From an uncultured Alphaproteobacteria bacterium (GTDB taxonomy: Bacteria > Pseudomonadota > Alphaproteobacteria > GCA-2731375): DNA of 64,000 bases. Below, piece after piece: positions 16,530 to 24,878 of the stretch. Position numbers and translations under genes: made by a program. A model generated the notes under the pieces. The model saw only the letters and a list, made by a program, of their open reading frames with translations, had not been told where the DNA came from and made no database searches. Every line of letters starts with the position of its first letter. The first letter of the stretch is position 1. Location of the stretch: positions 248,001 through 312,000 of the forward strand of contig CATOSZ010000004.1 of assembly GCA_951812805.1 (NCBI GenBank), given 5' to 3'.

Positions 16530-17537
16530 ATGCGGGCGGTGAGGGTACATGAGTGGACGGCGTTCGAGGCGCTGAGGCTGGAGGAGGACGTGCCTGCGGA
16601 GCCGGTCGGACGGGGCCAGGTGCGCGTTTCGATCCGGGCCTCGGCGATCAGCATCGCGCTGCAGCTTTTCGTGTCGGGACGCTACCAGCGCCGGCCGCCG
16701 TTGCCGTTCACGCCCGGAAGCGAGATCGCCGGCGTCGTCGGCGAGGTCGGCCCGGGCGTGCGCCATCTCGCGGAAGGCGACCGGGTCGCCGGGCCGATCG
16801 ACTGGGGTGGGCTCGCCGACGAGGCCGTCGCAAGCGCCGCGACGCTTTATCGGATTCCCGACGACATGGGGTTCGCGCAGGCCGCGAGCCTGTCGCCCTC
16901 CTACGCCACGTCCCTCGCCGCGCTCGCCTGGCCGCATCTGCTCGACCTCACGCCCGGGAAAACCCTTCTGGTGCACGGCGCGTCGGGTGGCATCGGCGTC
17001 GCGGCGACGGAAATCGGCAAGATCCTGGGCGCGACGGTGATCGCGACGGCGGGCGGGCGGGCGAAGTGCGACTTCGCGGCCGCGCACGGCGCCGATCACG
17101 TGATCGACCATAGTGCCCAGGACTTTCGCCAGACGGTGCTGGACCTCACCGGCGGCGCGGGCGTCGACGCCATCCTGGATCCGGTCGGCGGCGACGTCTT
17201 CGCCCAGTCGCTGCGCTGCCTGGCGCCGGAGGGACGCATTTGCCCGATCGGTTTCGCCGGCGGCGAGGTGCCCAGCGTCCCGGCCAACATCCTGCTGGTC
17301 AAGAACCTGTCCGTCGTCGGCCTCAACTACGGCTACTACGTCGGCTGGAGCCCCGACGACGTGCGCGAGAGCTACCGGGACCGCCTGACCCGCGACATCG
17401 ACCGACTCGCCGCCTGGTTCCAGGACGGCCGGATCAGCCTCGCCACCTCGCACACCCTCCCCCTCACCGACTTCCACGAGGCGATGCGCATCGTCGTCGC
17501 GCGCGAGTCGATGGGCCGCGTGGTCGTCGTCCCCTGA
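16530..17537 (+). CDS. NADPH:quinone oxidoreductase-like MDR family protein
   Basis: A 335-residue zinc-independent medium-chain dehydrogenase. An N-terminal GroES-like domain is followed by the nucleotide-binding motif LLVHGASGGIGVAATEIGKI near residues 146-165 and AGVDAILDPVGGDVF, typical of the quinone reductase/crotonyl-CoA-reductase-like branch. No catalytic zinc cysteines or structural zinc lobe are seen. It would reduce quinones or enone carbonyls with NADPH in the cytoplasm. ATG follows GGGAGCGGGCG. Single gene between the inverted-repeat element and a convergent secreted protein. Confidence 0.88.
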   Translation: MRAVRVHEWTAFEALRLEEDVPAEPVGRGQVRVSIRASAISIALQLFVSGRYQRRPPLPFTPGSEIAGVVGEVGPGVRHLAEGDRVAGPIDWGGLADEAVASAATLYRIPDDMGFAQAASLSPSYATSLAALAWPHLLDLTPGKTLLVHGASGGIGVAATEIGKILGATVIATAGGRAKCDFAAAHGADHVIDHSAQDFRQTVLDLTGGAGVDAILDPVGGDVFAQSLRCLAPEGRICPIGFAGGEVPSVPANILLVKNLSVVGLNYGYYVGWSPDDVRESYRDRLTRDIDRLAAWFQDGRISLATSHTLPLTDFHEAMRIVVARESMGRVVVVP

Positions 17538-17585
17538 GGGGGGAGGGCTCTCCCGCGCGTCCCGCTCGACGAGGTCGGCGTTCTC

Positions 17586-17999
17586 CTACTTGCAGACACC
17601 CTTCGGGAACGTCTGCTGATAGGTCCAAGCCACCGTCGACCCCGGCCCGAGATCATAGGAACCGGCCCCCACGCCGGCGGGGAATCCATTCACGCAGAGG
17701 AACCAGGTGTTGCCGCCGGCCTGGTTGTCCATTCCGGCAATCGACGTGATGAACCATCCGCTGATCTTCCAGTTCCACTGCCCGGTGAATTGCAGACCAT
17801 TCGCCATCTTCATCGCATCGAGCGCCGTCATGCCGAGCGTCCAGGGAATACCGGTATATGTAGTCTGGGTAACACCTCCGACCTGGACGTTGATCGTCAC
17901 CGGATGGTTGGTCCACGGAACATCGGCGGCTTGTGCCGCCGGCGCGACGGCAAGGACGAAGGCGATCAGCAGGGCATATTGAGCAAGTTTCGCGAACAT
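17586..17999 (-). CDS. DUF4430-type small secreted protein
   Basis: A 137-residue exported protein. MFAKLAQYALLIAFVLAVAP-AAQAA is a clear signal peptide, leaving about 113 residues. The mature part matches the DUF4430/transcobalamin-C-like beta-grasp pattern: WTLGMTALDAMKMAN, GWFITSIAGMDNQAGGNTWF, LCVNGFPAGVGAGSYDLGPG, VAWTYQQ. Two cysteines (FLCVNG and terminal GVCK) could form a disulfide. GAGGAGA ribosome site. It has its own promoter and leader hairpin in an unusually AT-rich 150-base upstream gap. Function unknown; related domains bind cobalamin or sit on cell surfaces. Confidence 0.7.
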   Translation of the reverse strand: MFAKLAQYALLIAFVLAVAPAAQAADVPWTNHPVTINVQVGGVTQTTYTGIPWTLGMTALDAMKMANGLQFTGQWNWKISGWFITSIAGMDNQAGGNTWFLCVNGFPAGVGAGSYDLGPGSTVAWTYQQTFPKGVCK

Positions 18000-18030
18000 C
18001 GGAAATGTCTCCTCGTGAAATGAACGTCGT

Positions 18031-18051
18031 CTGAGCCTTTTCGCGGCTCAG
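18031..18051 (-). other. Leader hairpin upstream of the DUF4430 gene
   Basis: CTGAGCC (18031-18037) and GGCTCAG (18045-18051) form a perfect 7-bp stem with a 7-base loop. It would fall at or near the 5' end of the transcript from the promoter at 18057-18085, so an mRNA-stabilising role is plausible. An upstream protein-binding site is the alternative. Confidence 0.45.
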
Positions 18052-18056
18052 ATAAA

Positions 18057-18085
18057 ATCATAATACATCATCTATTAAAACGCAA
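18057..18085 (-). promoter_or_regulatory. Sigma70-like promoter for the DUF4430 gene
   Basis: On the minus strand TTGCGT (18085-18080) and TATGAT (18062-18057) are separated by exactly 17 bases, inside an AT-rich stretch. The minus-10 matches consensus at five of six positions; the minus-35 at three. Confidence 0.5.
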
Positions 18086-18149
18086 CCTAAGATTCAATCA
18101 GGCGGACGTAAGAACACAAACAATTCGCGTATTTCGTACGCCGCCGTCC

Positions 18150-18824
18150 TCAGCGCGCGGGCTGGGCCCGCAGCACCCGCAGCGCCGCCGCGGCAGCGCC
18201 GTAGCCGGAGTCGATATTGACGACGACGACGCCGGGCGCGCAGCTCGCCAAAGCGGAGGCCAGTGCCGTCTCGCCGCCGCGCGCGGCGCCGTAGCCGGTC
18301 GAGGTCGGGACGGCGATGACGACGCCCGGCAGCAAGCCACCCAGCACGCTGAACAGCGCGCCGTCCATGCCGGCGACGACGATCAGCAGGGGAAAGCGGC
18401 GAAGCTCATCCAGGCGGGCTTCCAGGCGCCAGAGGCCGGCAACGCCAATGTCGGAAATCACCGTGCTGGCGACGTCGTGAAAGGCGAGCGTGCGGGCCGC
18501 CTCCCCCGCGACGGAAAGGTCGGAGGTGCCCGCCGTCACCACGGCGAGGGCCGACGGGCCCGCCGGCGGCGTCCAGGGCCCGAGGATGGCGGTGCGGGAT
18601 AGCGGGTCGTAATCGAGATCCGCGGCCGCCGTGCCGAGCGCCGCATGCGCCTCGGGTGCCAACCGGGTCAACAACAAGGGCGAGGCGTTGTCGCGCGAAG
18701 CCTGGATCAGCGCGGCCAGTTGCGCCGTCGTCTTGCCCGCGGCCAGGACCGCCTCGGCGATACCCAAACGGCCGACCCGGGCGAAATCGAAGGTCCGGCC
18801 GGCCGCCGCCGCGTCATCCGCCAT
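18150..18824 (-). CDS. larB: LarB, nicotinate-adenine-dinucleotide carboxylase for nickel-pincer cofactor
   Basis: A 224-residue PurE/AIR-carboxylase-like protein. LarB carboxylates C5 of the pyridinium ring of nicotinic acid adenine dinucleotide and hydrolyses the phosphoanhydride, the first step to the Ni-pincer (NPN) cofactor. Conserved stretches: YDPLSRTAILG, VVTAGTSDLSVAGEAARTL, VVAGMDGALFSVLGGLLPG and VPTSTGYGAARGGETAL. I use ATG 18824, which overlaps the end of larE by 11 bases; a longer reading to 18908 would extend far into larE. Last gene of the larC-larE-larB set. Confidence 0.92.
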   Translation of the reverse strand: MADDAAAAGRTFDFARVGRLGIAEAVLAAGKTTAQLAALIQASRDNASPLLLTRLAPEAHAALGTAAADLDYDPLSRTAILGPWTPPAGPSALAVVTAGTSDLSVAGEAARTLAFHDVASTVISDIGVAGLWRLEARLDELRRFPLLIVVAGMDGALFSVLGGLLPGVVIAVPTSTGYGAARGGETALASALASCAPGVVVVNIDSGYGAAAAALRVLRAQPAR

Positions 18825-19617
18825 CTTTGTCCGCTCCGATGAAGGCGCTGCCGCGCCGGTAGAGTGCGTAATCCGGCCGCGTGCCGGCGAGCGCCTCGAT
18901 CTCGCCACGCAGCCGGGCGCCTGCCTCTCCGGTCACCCGCGCCAGGGCCTCCGCGTCGAGTTCGATGCGCACGCCGTCGGCCAGGATCCTGCAACGCGCT
19001 GTCTGCGGCGAGAGCGCGGCGTTCAACGCCCGCTCGACGCCATGCACCCGGGCCAGCCGTTCCGCCGTCACCCGGGTGCCGGTTTCCAGCCGGCTGGAAA
19101 GACAGGGGGCGGCCGGCAGCTCGGCGATGTCGTCGAGGCCGAGGCCACGGGCGATGGCGCGCACGCCCGCCTTGTCGATCCCCGCCTCGACGAAAGGATG
19201 GCGCACGGCGTGATCACGGGCGGCGATCAGGCCGGGCCGGTAGTCGCCGAGATCATCGGTGTTGGTCCCCGACGCGATGCACTCGGCCGTCCTGGCCGCG
19301 ATCGTCCCGTAGAGATTGGTCTTGCAGAAAAAGCAACGGTTCACCGGATTGGCGAGATAGTCGGGATCGTGGAACTCGCCCGCGTCGATGATTTCCAGAT
19401 GCCAGCCCTCCCGCGCGGCATGACGGCGCACCCGGGCCGTCGCCTCCGGCGGCACGGCGGGGGAGGTCGCGTGCCAAACCGTCGCCCGGTCCGCCGCGAC
19501 CCGGTGCGCGACATGGGCGAGCGTCAGGCTGTCGACGCCGCCGCTTACCGCCAGGGCCACGGCCTCGCCGTTCGCGAACGCGGCTTCCAATCGCGCGAGG
19601 GCGGCTTCGTCGGTCAT
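18814..19617 (-). CDS. larE: LarE, sulfur transferase of nickel-pincer cofactor synthesis
   Basis: A 267-residue PP-loop ATP pyrophosphatase. The loop is LAVSGGVDSLTLAH at residues 21-34. LarE adenylates the pyridine carboxylates and installs sulfur to make thiocarboxylates. The family's sulfur-donor cysteine lies in PCLSSR. In addition NRCFFCKTNLY supplies a C-x-x-C pair, so three cysteines are available; some LarE enzymes with three cysteines carry a [4Fe-4S] cluster and recycle sulfur rather than sacrificing their own cysteine, and this protein may be of that class. Start overlaps the larC stop by four bases. Confidence 0.92.
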   Translation of the reverse strand: MTDEAALARLEAAFANGEAVALAVSGGVDSLTLAHVAHRVAADRATVWHATSPAVPPEATARVRRHAAREGWHLEIIDAGEFHDPDYLANPVNRCFFCKTNLYGTIAARTAECIASGTNTDDLGDYRPGLIAARDHAVRHPFVEAGIDKAGVRAIARGLGLDDIAELPAAPCLSSRLETGTRVTAERLARVHGVERALNAALSPQTARCRILADGVRIELDAEALARVTGEAGARLRGEIEALAGTRPDYALYRRGSAFIGADKDGG

Positions 19618-20807
19618 GTCTCGTCCTCCCCGAGCGCCTCGCGCTCCGCCCGGGCCCGACGGCGGGTGCGGGCGAGATGGTCCATGCCGGGACTGGCCAC
19701 CGCGTCGACGTCGGCCTTGGCGCTCTGCCCGGCCGGGCCGCGCTCGACCAGTTTGACCGGCACACCGTCCGCCGTCTCGACCATCTGGCGGGACAGCACC
19801 ATGCGGTTCTCGAGCCGCCAGCGCAGGCCGATCGTCGCAGTCTCGGCAAAACAGGCCCGGCAGACGGCCTCGCGTGCGGCCGGCGCCGCCAGGACCTGGA
19901 CGGCACTCGCCAGGCGCCCCTTCTTGGCCAGCGTCGCGGTCTGCCGGACGTCCAGCACGCCCGCCAGCGCACGGATGTTGTCGAGGCCGACGGCGAGGTC
20001 CTCCGCCGTCTGGTCGTCGACCTCGAAGGCGATGACCGCGACCCGGTCCGTTCCCGTGTCCGCCACCGCCGTACCGAAGGCCAGCGCGCGCAGAACGTTG
20101 GAAAGCCCGTCGAGCTTCCGCGTGCCGAAGCCCGTGCCCTCGGCCAGCAGGGTCGTCGGCGCCGCGCCGCGGGGGATCGGCGCCAGGTGACGCAGGATGG
20201 CGGCGCCGGTCGGCGTCACCCGCTCACCGCCGATGCCGTCGTCGATCACCGCGAAGCCCCGCAGCAGCTTGGCCGTCGCCGGTGCGGGAACCGGCAGCGG
20301 CCCATGCGCCGTCCGCACCCGCCCGCCGCCAAGCGGCAGGGGCGAGAGCGACCAGCTGCCCGCACCCAACGCGTCGATCAGCCAGGCCGCCCCGGTGATG
20401 TCGGCGACCGAGTCCCAGTCGGCGATCTCGTGGAAATGCACCGCGTCGACCTCGACCCCGTGCACCTCCGCCTCCGCCTCGGCCAGCAGGGTGAAGATGG
20501 CGATGGCGCGCGCACACACGGCAGGCGTCAGCCGGGCCGCCTCGAGCCGGGCGCGGATCTCGGCGAAGTGGCCGCTGGGGCGGGACTTGCCGGCGGCGGG
20601 CGGCGTGATCGCGACGTGGCTGCCGGTCAGCGTGCCGTCGCCATGGGCGGCGAGCGTCACCTCCCAATCCGCCGGCAGGCCGGCGGCGCGCATGGCGGCG
20701 ATGCAGCCGGGACCGAGATCGGGGCGCATGTCGAGCAGGGCGGCCAGGAACATGTCGCCGCTGGCGCCGCCCAGCGCATCGAGATGGATATGGTCGATCG
20801 CCGTCAT
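19614..20807 (-). CDS. larC: LarC, nickel insertion enzyme of nickel-pincer cofactor synthesis
   Basis: A 397-residue full-length LarC, the CTP-dependent cyclometallase that inserts nickel into the thiocarboxylated pyridinium precursor. Signatures: HLDALGGASGDMFLAALLD at residues 8-26, VDAVHFHEIADWDSVADI near 130, LPVPAPATAKLL and GFGTRKLDGLSNVLRA. Some family members are split by programmed frameshift; this one is a single continuous frame. ATG 20807 overlaps the preceding SDR stop (ATGA). No larA racemase is present within the window, so the enzyme that uses the cofactor must lie elsewhere. Confidence 0.93.
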   Translation of the reverse strand: MTAIDHIHLDALGGASGDMFLAALLDMRPDLGPGCIAAMRAAGLPADWEVTLAAHGDGTLTGSHVAITPPAAGKSRPSGHFAEIRARLEAARLTPAVCARAIAIFTLLAEAEAEVHGVEVDAVHFHEIADWDSVADITGAAWLIDALGAGSWSLSPLPLGGGRVRTAHGPLPVPAPATAKLLRGFAVIDDGIGGERVTPTGAAILRHLAPIPRGAAPTTLLAEGTGFGTRKLDGLSNVLRALAFGTAVADTGTDRVAVIAFEVDDQTAEDLAVGLDNIRALAGVLDVRQTATLAKKGRLASAVQVLAAPAAREAVCRACFAETATIGLRWRLENRMVLSRQMVETADGVPVKLVERGPAGQSAKADVDAVASPGMDHLARTRRRARAEREALGEDET

Positions 20808-21571
20808 CCGGCGTCGAACTTGCTGCGCATCCGGCCCATGCCGCGCAGCCAGCGGTCGTAGTCGCCGGTCTTCATGCGGATATAGTCGGCGACCTGGGGA
20901 TGGGGCAGAATCAAAAAGTCTTCGCGATCCATGGTCTCGACGACGCATTGGGCGAGGCCGTCCGGCTCGACCACGCCGTCGAGGGTTGCGACCTCGGCAT
21001 CCGGGCCACTGAGCATCGCCGTGCGCACCGCCTGGGGGCAGAGCACGGAGACCTTGATGCCCTGCTCGCCGTGCGCGATGGAGAGATATTCGGCAAAGGC
21101 GACGGCGGCGTGCTTGGTGACGGTATAGGTGGCCGACAGGATGTGGCTCAACAAGCCGGCGGCCGAGGCGGTATTGACCAGATAGCCGCCGCCCCGCTCG
21201 ATCATCCCCGGGATCACCGCGCGGGCGGCATAGACATGGCCCATGACGTGGATGTTCCAGTTGCGGTCCCAATCGGCATCGGCGGCATCTTCGTCGCCGA
21301 GCGTCAGGATTCCGGCATTGGAACAGAACACGTCGATGCCGCCGAACTCGGCCTCGGTGCGGCGGACCAGCTCCTGGATGTCGGCTTCCCGGGTGACGTC
21401 GGTTGCAATCGCCAGCGCGCCGATCTCGCCGGCCAGGCCTTCCATGGCGCTCGCGTCGAGGTCGGCAAGCGCCACGCCGCGCGCGCCCTCCGCCGCGAAA
21501 CGGCGGGCCAGCGCCTGACCGATACCGCCGCCGGCGCCGGTGACCACGACGACTTTGTCCTGCACTTTCAT
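20804..21571 (-). CDS. Short-chain dehydrogenase/reductase (tandem copy 2)
   Basis: A 255-residue classical SDR. TGAGGGIGQALARR at residues 11-24 is the NAD(P)-binding Gly motif, SNAGIL the NNAG-equivalent, and YTVTKHA holds the catalytic Tyr-x-x-x-Lys. The C-terminal EDFLILPHPQVADYIRMKTG is shared almost word for word with the copy just upstream, so the pair arose by duplication. Acidic residue D after the second strand (ALADLD) suggests NAD preference. Four-base overlap with larC and 11-base gap from the other SDR place it in the nrdJ-SDR-SDR-larCEB run. Confidence 0.9.
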   Translation of the reverse strand: MKVQDKVVVVTGAGGGIGQALARRFAAEGARGVALADLDASAMEGLAGEIGALAIATDVTREADIQELVRRTEAEFGGIDVFCSNAGILTLGDEDAADADWDRNWNIHVMGHVYAARAVIPGMIERGGGYLVNTASAAGLLSHILSATYTVTKHAAVAFAEYLSIAHGEQGIKVSVLCPQAVRTAMLSGPDAEVATLDGVVEPDGLAQCVVETMDREDFLILPHPQVADYIRMKTGDYDRWLRGMGRMRSKFDAG

Positions 21572-21582
21572 GGCGCTGTTCC

Positions 21583-22350
21583 TCAGACCTCTTCGAACTT
21601 GCCGCGCATGCGCCGCATACCGCCGAGCCAGCGATCATAATCGGCGGTCTTGCGCCGCATATAGTCGAGCACCTGGGGATGGGGCAGGATGAGGAAGTCT
21701 TCGCGGTCCATGGTTTCGATCACCGATCCGGCCAGTTCCTCCGGCTCGATCATGCCGTCGACGCTGGCCACGCCTGCCTCCCGGCCCGCCGTCATCGCCG
21801 TGCGCACCGCCTGGGGACAAAGCACGGACACCCGGATGCCCTGGCTGCCGTGCGCGATCGAGAGATATTCGGCGAAGGCGACGGCGGCATGCTTGGTGAC
21901 CGAGTAGGTCGCCGAATAGATATGCGTCAACAGGCCGGCGGCCGACGCGGTGTTGACCAGATAGCCCCCGCCCCGCTTCACCATCCCCGGGATCACCGCG
22001 CGGGCGGCATAGACATGCGCCATCACATGGATGTCCCAGTTCGCCGCCCAGTCCGCGTCCGGCGCATCGGCATCCCCCATCCGCGCGATGCCGGCGTTCG
22101 AACAGAACACGTCGATCGGTCCGGCCTCGCTCTCCGCGCGACGGACGAGGTTCTGGATGTCGCCTTCCTTGGCGACATCGGTCACGACCGCGATGCCGCC
22201 GACCTCCGCCGCGACCTCGGCGAGCGGGCCTTCCTGCAGATCGGCCAGCACCAGACCGGCCGCCCCTTCGGCTTTGAAGCGCCGGGCGAGCGCCCGGCCG
22301 ATGCCGCTTGCCGCGCCGGTGACGACGACGGTCTTGCCTTCGATCTTCAT
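21583..22350 (-). CDS. Short-chain dehydrogenase/reductase (tandem copy 1)
   Basis: A 255-residue classical SDR with TGAASGIGRALARR, catalytic YSVTKHA and the same length as its neighbour. Long blocks are identical between the copies, for example YAARAVIPGM, GGGYLVNTASAAGLL and AAVAFAEYLSIAHG; differences cluster in surface segments around residues 40-100 and 170-200, suggesting altered substrate use. It starts 56 bases after nrdJ ends. Substrate unknown; linkage to nickel-pincer genes hints at hydroxy-acid or sugar chemistry, which is inference. Confidence 0.9.
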   Translation of the reverse strand: MKIEGKTVVVTGAASGIGRALARRFKAEGAAGLVLADLQEGPLAEVAAEVGGIAVVTDVAKEGDIQNLVRRAESEAGPIDVFCSNAGIARMGDADAPDADWAANWDIHVMAHVYAARAVIPGMVKRGGGYLVNTASAAGLLTHIYSATYSVTKHAAVAFAEYLSIAHGSQGIRVSVLCPQAVRTAMTAGREAGVASVDGMIEPEELAGSVIETMDREDFLILPHPQVLDYMRRKTADYDRWLGGMRRMRGKFEEV

Positions 22351-22406
22351 GACATCACCTCCCTCGAACAGAGAGGCAATCTAGCCCAATCGGCGCGGCG
22401 GCGGGA

Positions 22407-24725
22407 CTACCCGCATTTGGAATAACCGCAGCTCGCGCAGAGATCGCAGTTTTCCCGCACCATCAGGCCCGGCTGGCCGCAGCGGGGACAGCCCTTGCCG
22501 CCGCCGGTCCGGCCGCCGAGCGGCAGGGCGACGACCGCCGTCGAGGTATTCGGCGCCGCCGCCTTGGGGTCGGGCAGGAAACCGATAGCGATCATATGGG
22601 TTTCGATCACTTCGCCGATCGCCGCCAGCAACGAGGGCACATAACGCCCGCGCATCCAATGGCCGCCGCGTGGATCGAACACCGCTTTCAACTCCTCCAC
22701 CACGAAGCTGACGTCGCCGCCGCGGCGAAACACCGCCGAGATCATCCGGGTCAGCGCCACCGTCCAGGCGTAATGCTCCATGTTCTTGGAGTTGATGAAG
22801 ACCTCGAAGGGACGGCGGCGGCCGTCCTGAACGATGTCGTTCAGGGTGATGTAGATGGCATGGTCGCTTTCCGGCCAGGCGATCTTGTAGGTGTTGCCAG
22901 GCAGCGCCTCGGGCCGGTCGAGGGGCTGGGTCATATAAACCACGCCCCCCGCATCGTAGGCGTCCGCCGGCCGGGCCGCGGGGGGCGTCAGAGGCAACTC
23001 CGGCTGGCTCGGCGCCGCGTCGCCCTCGGCCGGGGTCGCCTCCAGCACCGCGCCGGTCACGTCGTTCGGCCGGTAGGTGGTGCAGCCCTTGCAGCCCCCC
23101 TCGTAGGCCAGGCGGTAGACCTCGCGGAAGTCGTCGAAAGAAATGTCGGCCGGACAGTTGATGGTCTTGGAGATCGAGGTGTCGACATGGCGCTGCGCCG
23201 CCGCCTGCATGGCGACATGGTCGCCGGGGGCTAAACGCTGGGCATCGACGAAATAGTCCGGCAGCGCCGCCGTCTCGCCGAAACGCGCGCGGTAGAGCCG
23301 ATAGGCGTGATCGCTCACCTGCTCCTCGCGCCGCTCCCCGTCCGGCTGCAGGACGTGGCGGGTGTAGACGAGGCTGAAGACCGGCTCGATCCCGCTGGAG
23401 ACGTTGTCGGCCAGGATCGAAATCGTCCCTGTCGGCGCGATCGAGGTCAGGGTGGCGTTGCGCACACCGTGCTGTTCGATCAACGCTCGGGTCTCCGCGT
23501 CGAGCGCCTGGACATTGGGCGAGGCGAGGAATCCGGCCGCGTCATAGGCCGGGAACGGCCCCTTTTCGGCCGCCAACCGCGCACTCGCCCGGTAGGCGGC
23601 GCGCTGCACGCGGGACAGCCAGGCCTCCGTCAGCTCGATGCCCCGGGCCGACCCGTAGCGGGCCCGGCAGAAAATCAACGCGTCGGCGAGGCCGGTGACG
23701 CCGAGGCCGATACGACGCTTGGCCTGGGCCTCGCGATGCTGTTCGGGCAGCGGGAATTCGGAGACGTCGACGACGTTGTCCATCATCCGGACCGCCGTTT
23801 CGACCACGGCTTCGAGCCTGCCCTCGGGGATTTCCGCCTCCGCCTCGAAGGGATCGGCGACCAGCGCCGCGAGGTTGAGGGAGGCCAGCAAGCAGGCGCC
23901 GTAAGGCGGCAACGGTTGCTCACCGCAGGGATTCGTCGCCGCGATGGTTTCGCAATAGGCGAGGTTGTTGCGCCGGTTCACCCGGTCGATGAAGATCACC
24001 CCCGGCTCCGCATAGGCGTACGTCGCCCGCATGATGCGATCCCACAGCTCCCGCGCGCGGAGCGTCTTGTAGGTCCGCCCGTCGAAGGCGAGATCCCACG
24101 ACCCGTCCGCCGCCACCGCCTCCATGAAGGCGTCGGTGACCAGGACCGAGAGGTTGAACATGCGCAGGCGGCCCGCATCCTGCTTGGCCTCGATGAAGGC
24201 CTCAATGTCGGGATGGTCGCAGCGGAGCGTGCCCATCATGGCGCCCCGGCGGTGGCCGGCACTCATGATCGTGCGGCACATGGCATCCCAGACATCCATG
24301 AAGGTGAGCGGTCCCGACGCGTCGGCACCGACCCCCTTCACCGGCGCCCCCTTCGGGCGCAGGGTCGAGAAGTCGTAGCCGATGCCGCCGCCCTGCTGCA
24401 TGGTCAAGGCCGCCTCGCGCAGGTGCTCGAAGATGCCGGACATGTCGTCCGGGACCTCGCCCATGACGAAACAATTGAACAAGGTGACGGTCCGTGCCGT
24501 CCCGGCACCGGCCAGAATGCGCCCCGCCGGCAGCAGCTTGAAATCCGCCATGGCATCGACGAAGCGATCTTCCCAAAGCACGGAATCATCTTCCACCGCC
24601 GCTAGTGCGTGCGCGACCCGGCGCCAACTGTCCTCAATCGCATTGTCGATGGGCGTGCCGTCCGCGCCCTTGAAGCGGTACTTCATATCCCAGATCTGCT
24701 GCGATATCGGCGCGACGGTCGGCAT
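22407..24725 (-). CDS. nrdJ: Adenosylcobalamin-dependent (class II) ribonucleotide reductase
   Basis: A 772-residue NrdJ. It reduces ribonucleotides to deoxyribonucleotides using a B12-derived radical, without oxygen dependence. NPCGEQPLPPYG near residue 273 contains the active-site Cys and Glu; GGGIGYDFSTLRPKG near 117 and TSIAPTGTISILADN near 432 are nucleotide/effector segments. A C-terminal zinc-ribbon (CPRC...CDLCASC..KCG) carries the redox-relay cysteines. ATG 24725 is preferred over the GTG at 24740, because GTGGAGCG then serves as the ribosome site. DnaA-box-like sites lie upstream. No nrdAB genes are in the window. Confidence 0.95.
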   Translation of the reverse strand: MPTVAPISQQIWDMKYRFKGADGTPIDNAIEDSWRRVAHALAAVEDDSVLWEDRFVDAMADFKLLPAGRILAGAGTARTVTLFNCFVMGEVPDDMSGIFEHLREAALTMQQGGGIGYDFSTLRPKGAPVKGVGADASGPLTFMDVWDAMCRTIMSAGHRRGAMMGTLRCDHPDIEAFIEAKQDAGRLRMFNLSVLVTDAFMEAVAADGSWDLAFDGRTYKTLRARELWDRIMRATYAYAEPGVIFIDRVNRRNNLAYCETIAATNPCGEQPLPPYGACLLASLNLAALVADPFEAEAEIPEGRLEAVVETAVRMMDNVVDVSEFPLPEQHREAQAKRRIGLGVTGLADALIFCRARYGSARGIELTEAWLSRVQRAAYRASARLAAEKGPFPAYDAAGFLASPNVQALDAETRALIEQHGVRNATLTSIAPTGTISILADNVSSGIEPVFSLVYTRHVLQPDGERREEQVSDHAYRLYRARFGETAALPDYFVDAQRLAPGDHVAMQAAAQRHVDTSISKTINCPADISFDDFREVYRLAYEGGCKGCTTYRPNDVTGAVLEATPAEGDAAPSQPELPLTPPAARPADAYDAGGVVYMTQPLDRPEALPGNTYKIAWPESDHAIYITLNDIVQDGRRRPFEVFINSKNMEHYAWTVALTRMISAVFRRGGDVSFVVEELKAVFDPRGGHWMRGRYVPSLLAAIGEVIETHMIAIGFLPDPKAAAPNTSTAVVALPLGGRTGGGKGCPRCGQPGLMVRENCDLCASCGYSKCG

Positions 24726-24878
24726 GGCGGAGCGCTCCACAAGCGGGCCGACGGCGGATCCGGGCCCGGCTGGCCACTCTATGTCGCAGCGCCGGCAGGG
24801 TCAATGTTCTTGTTTCGTACTATAATGAATACAATGAGAATTCTGTGGTAACTATCTGATATCAAACGATCTCACAAG

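Noticed and set aside
19614..21638. LarC extended to a 674-residue fusion
   Set aside because: The extra N-terminal part is the SDR gene read out of frame; ATG 20807 gives normal LarC length and overlaps the SDR stop.
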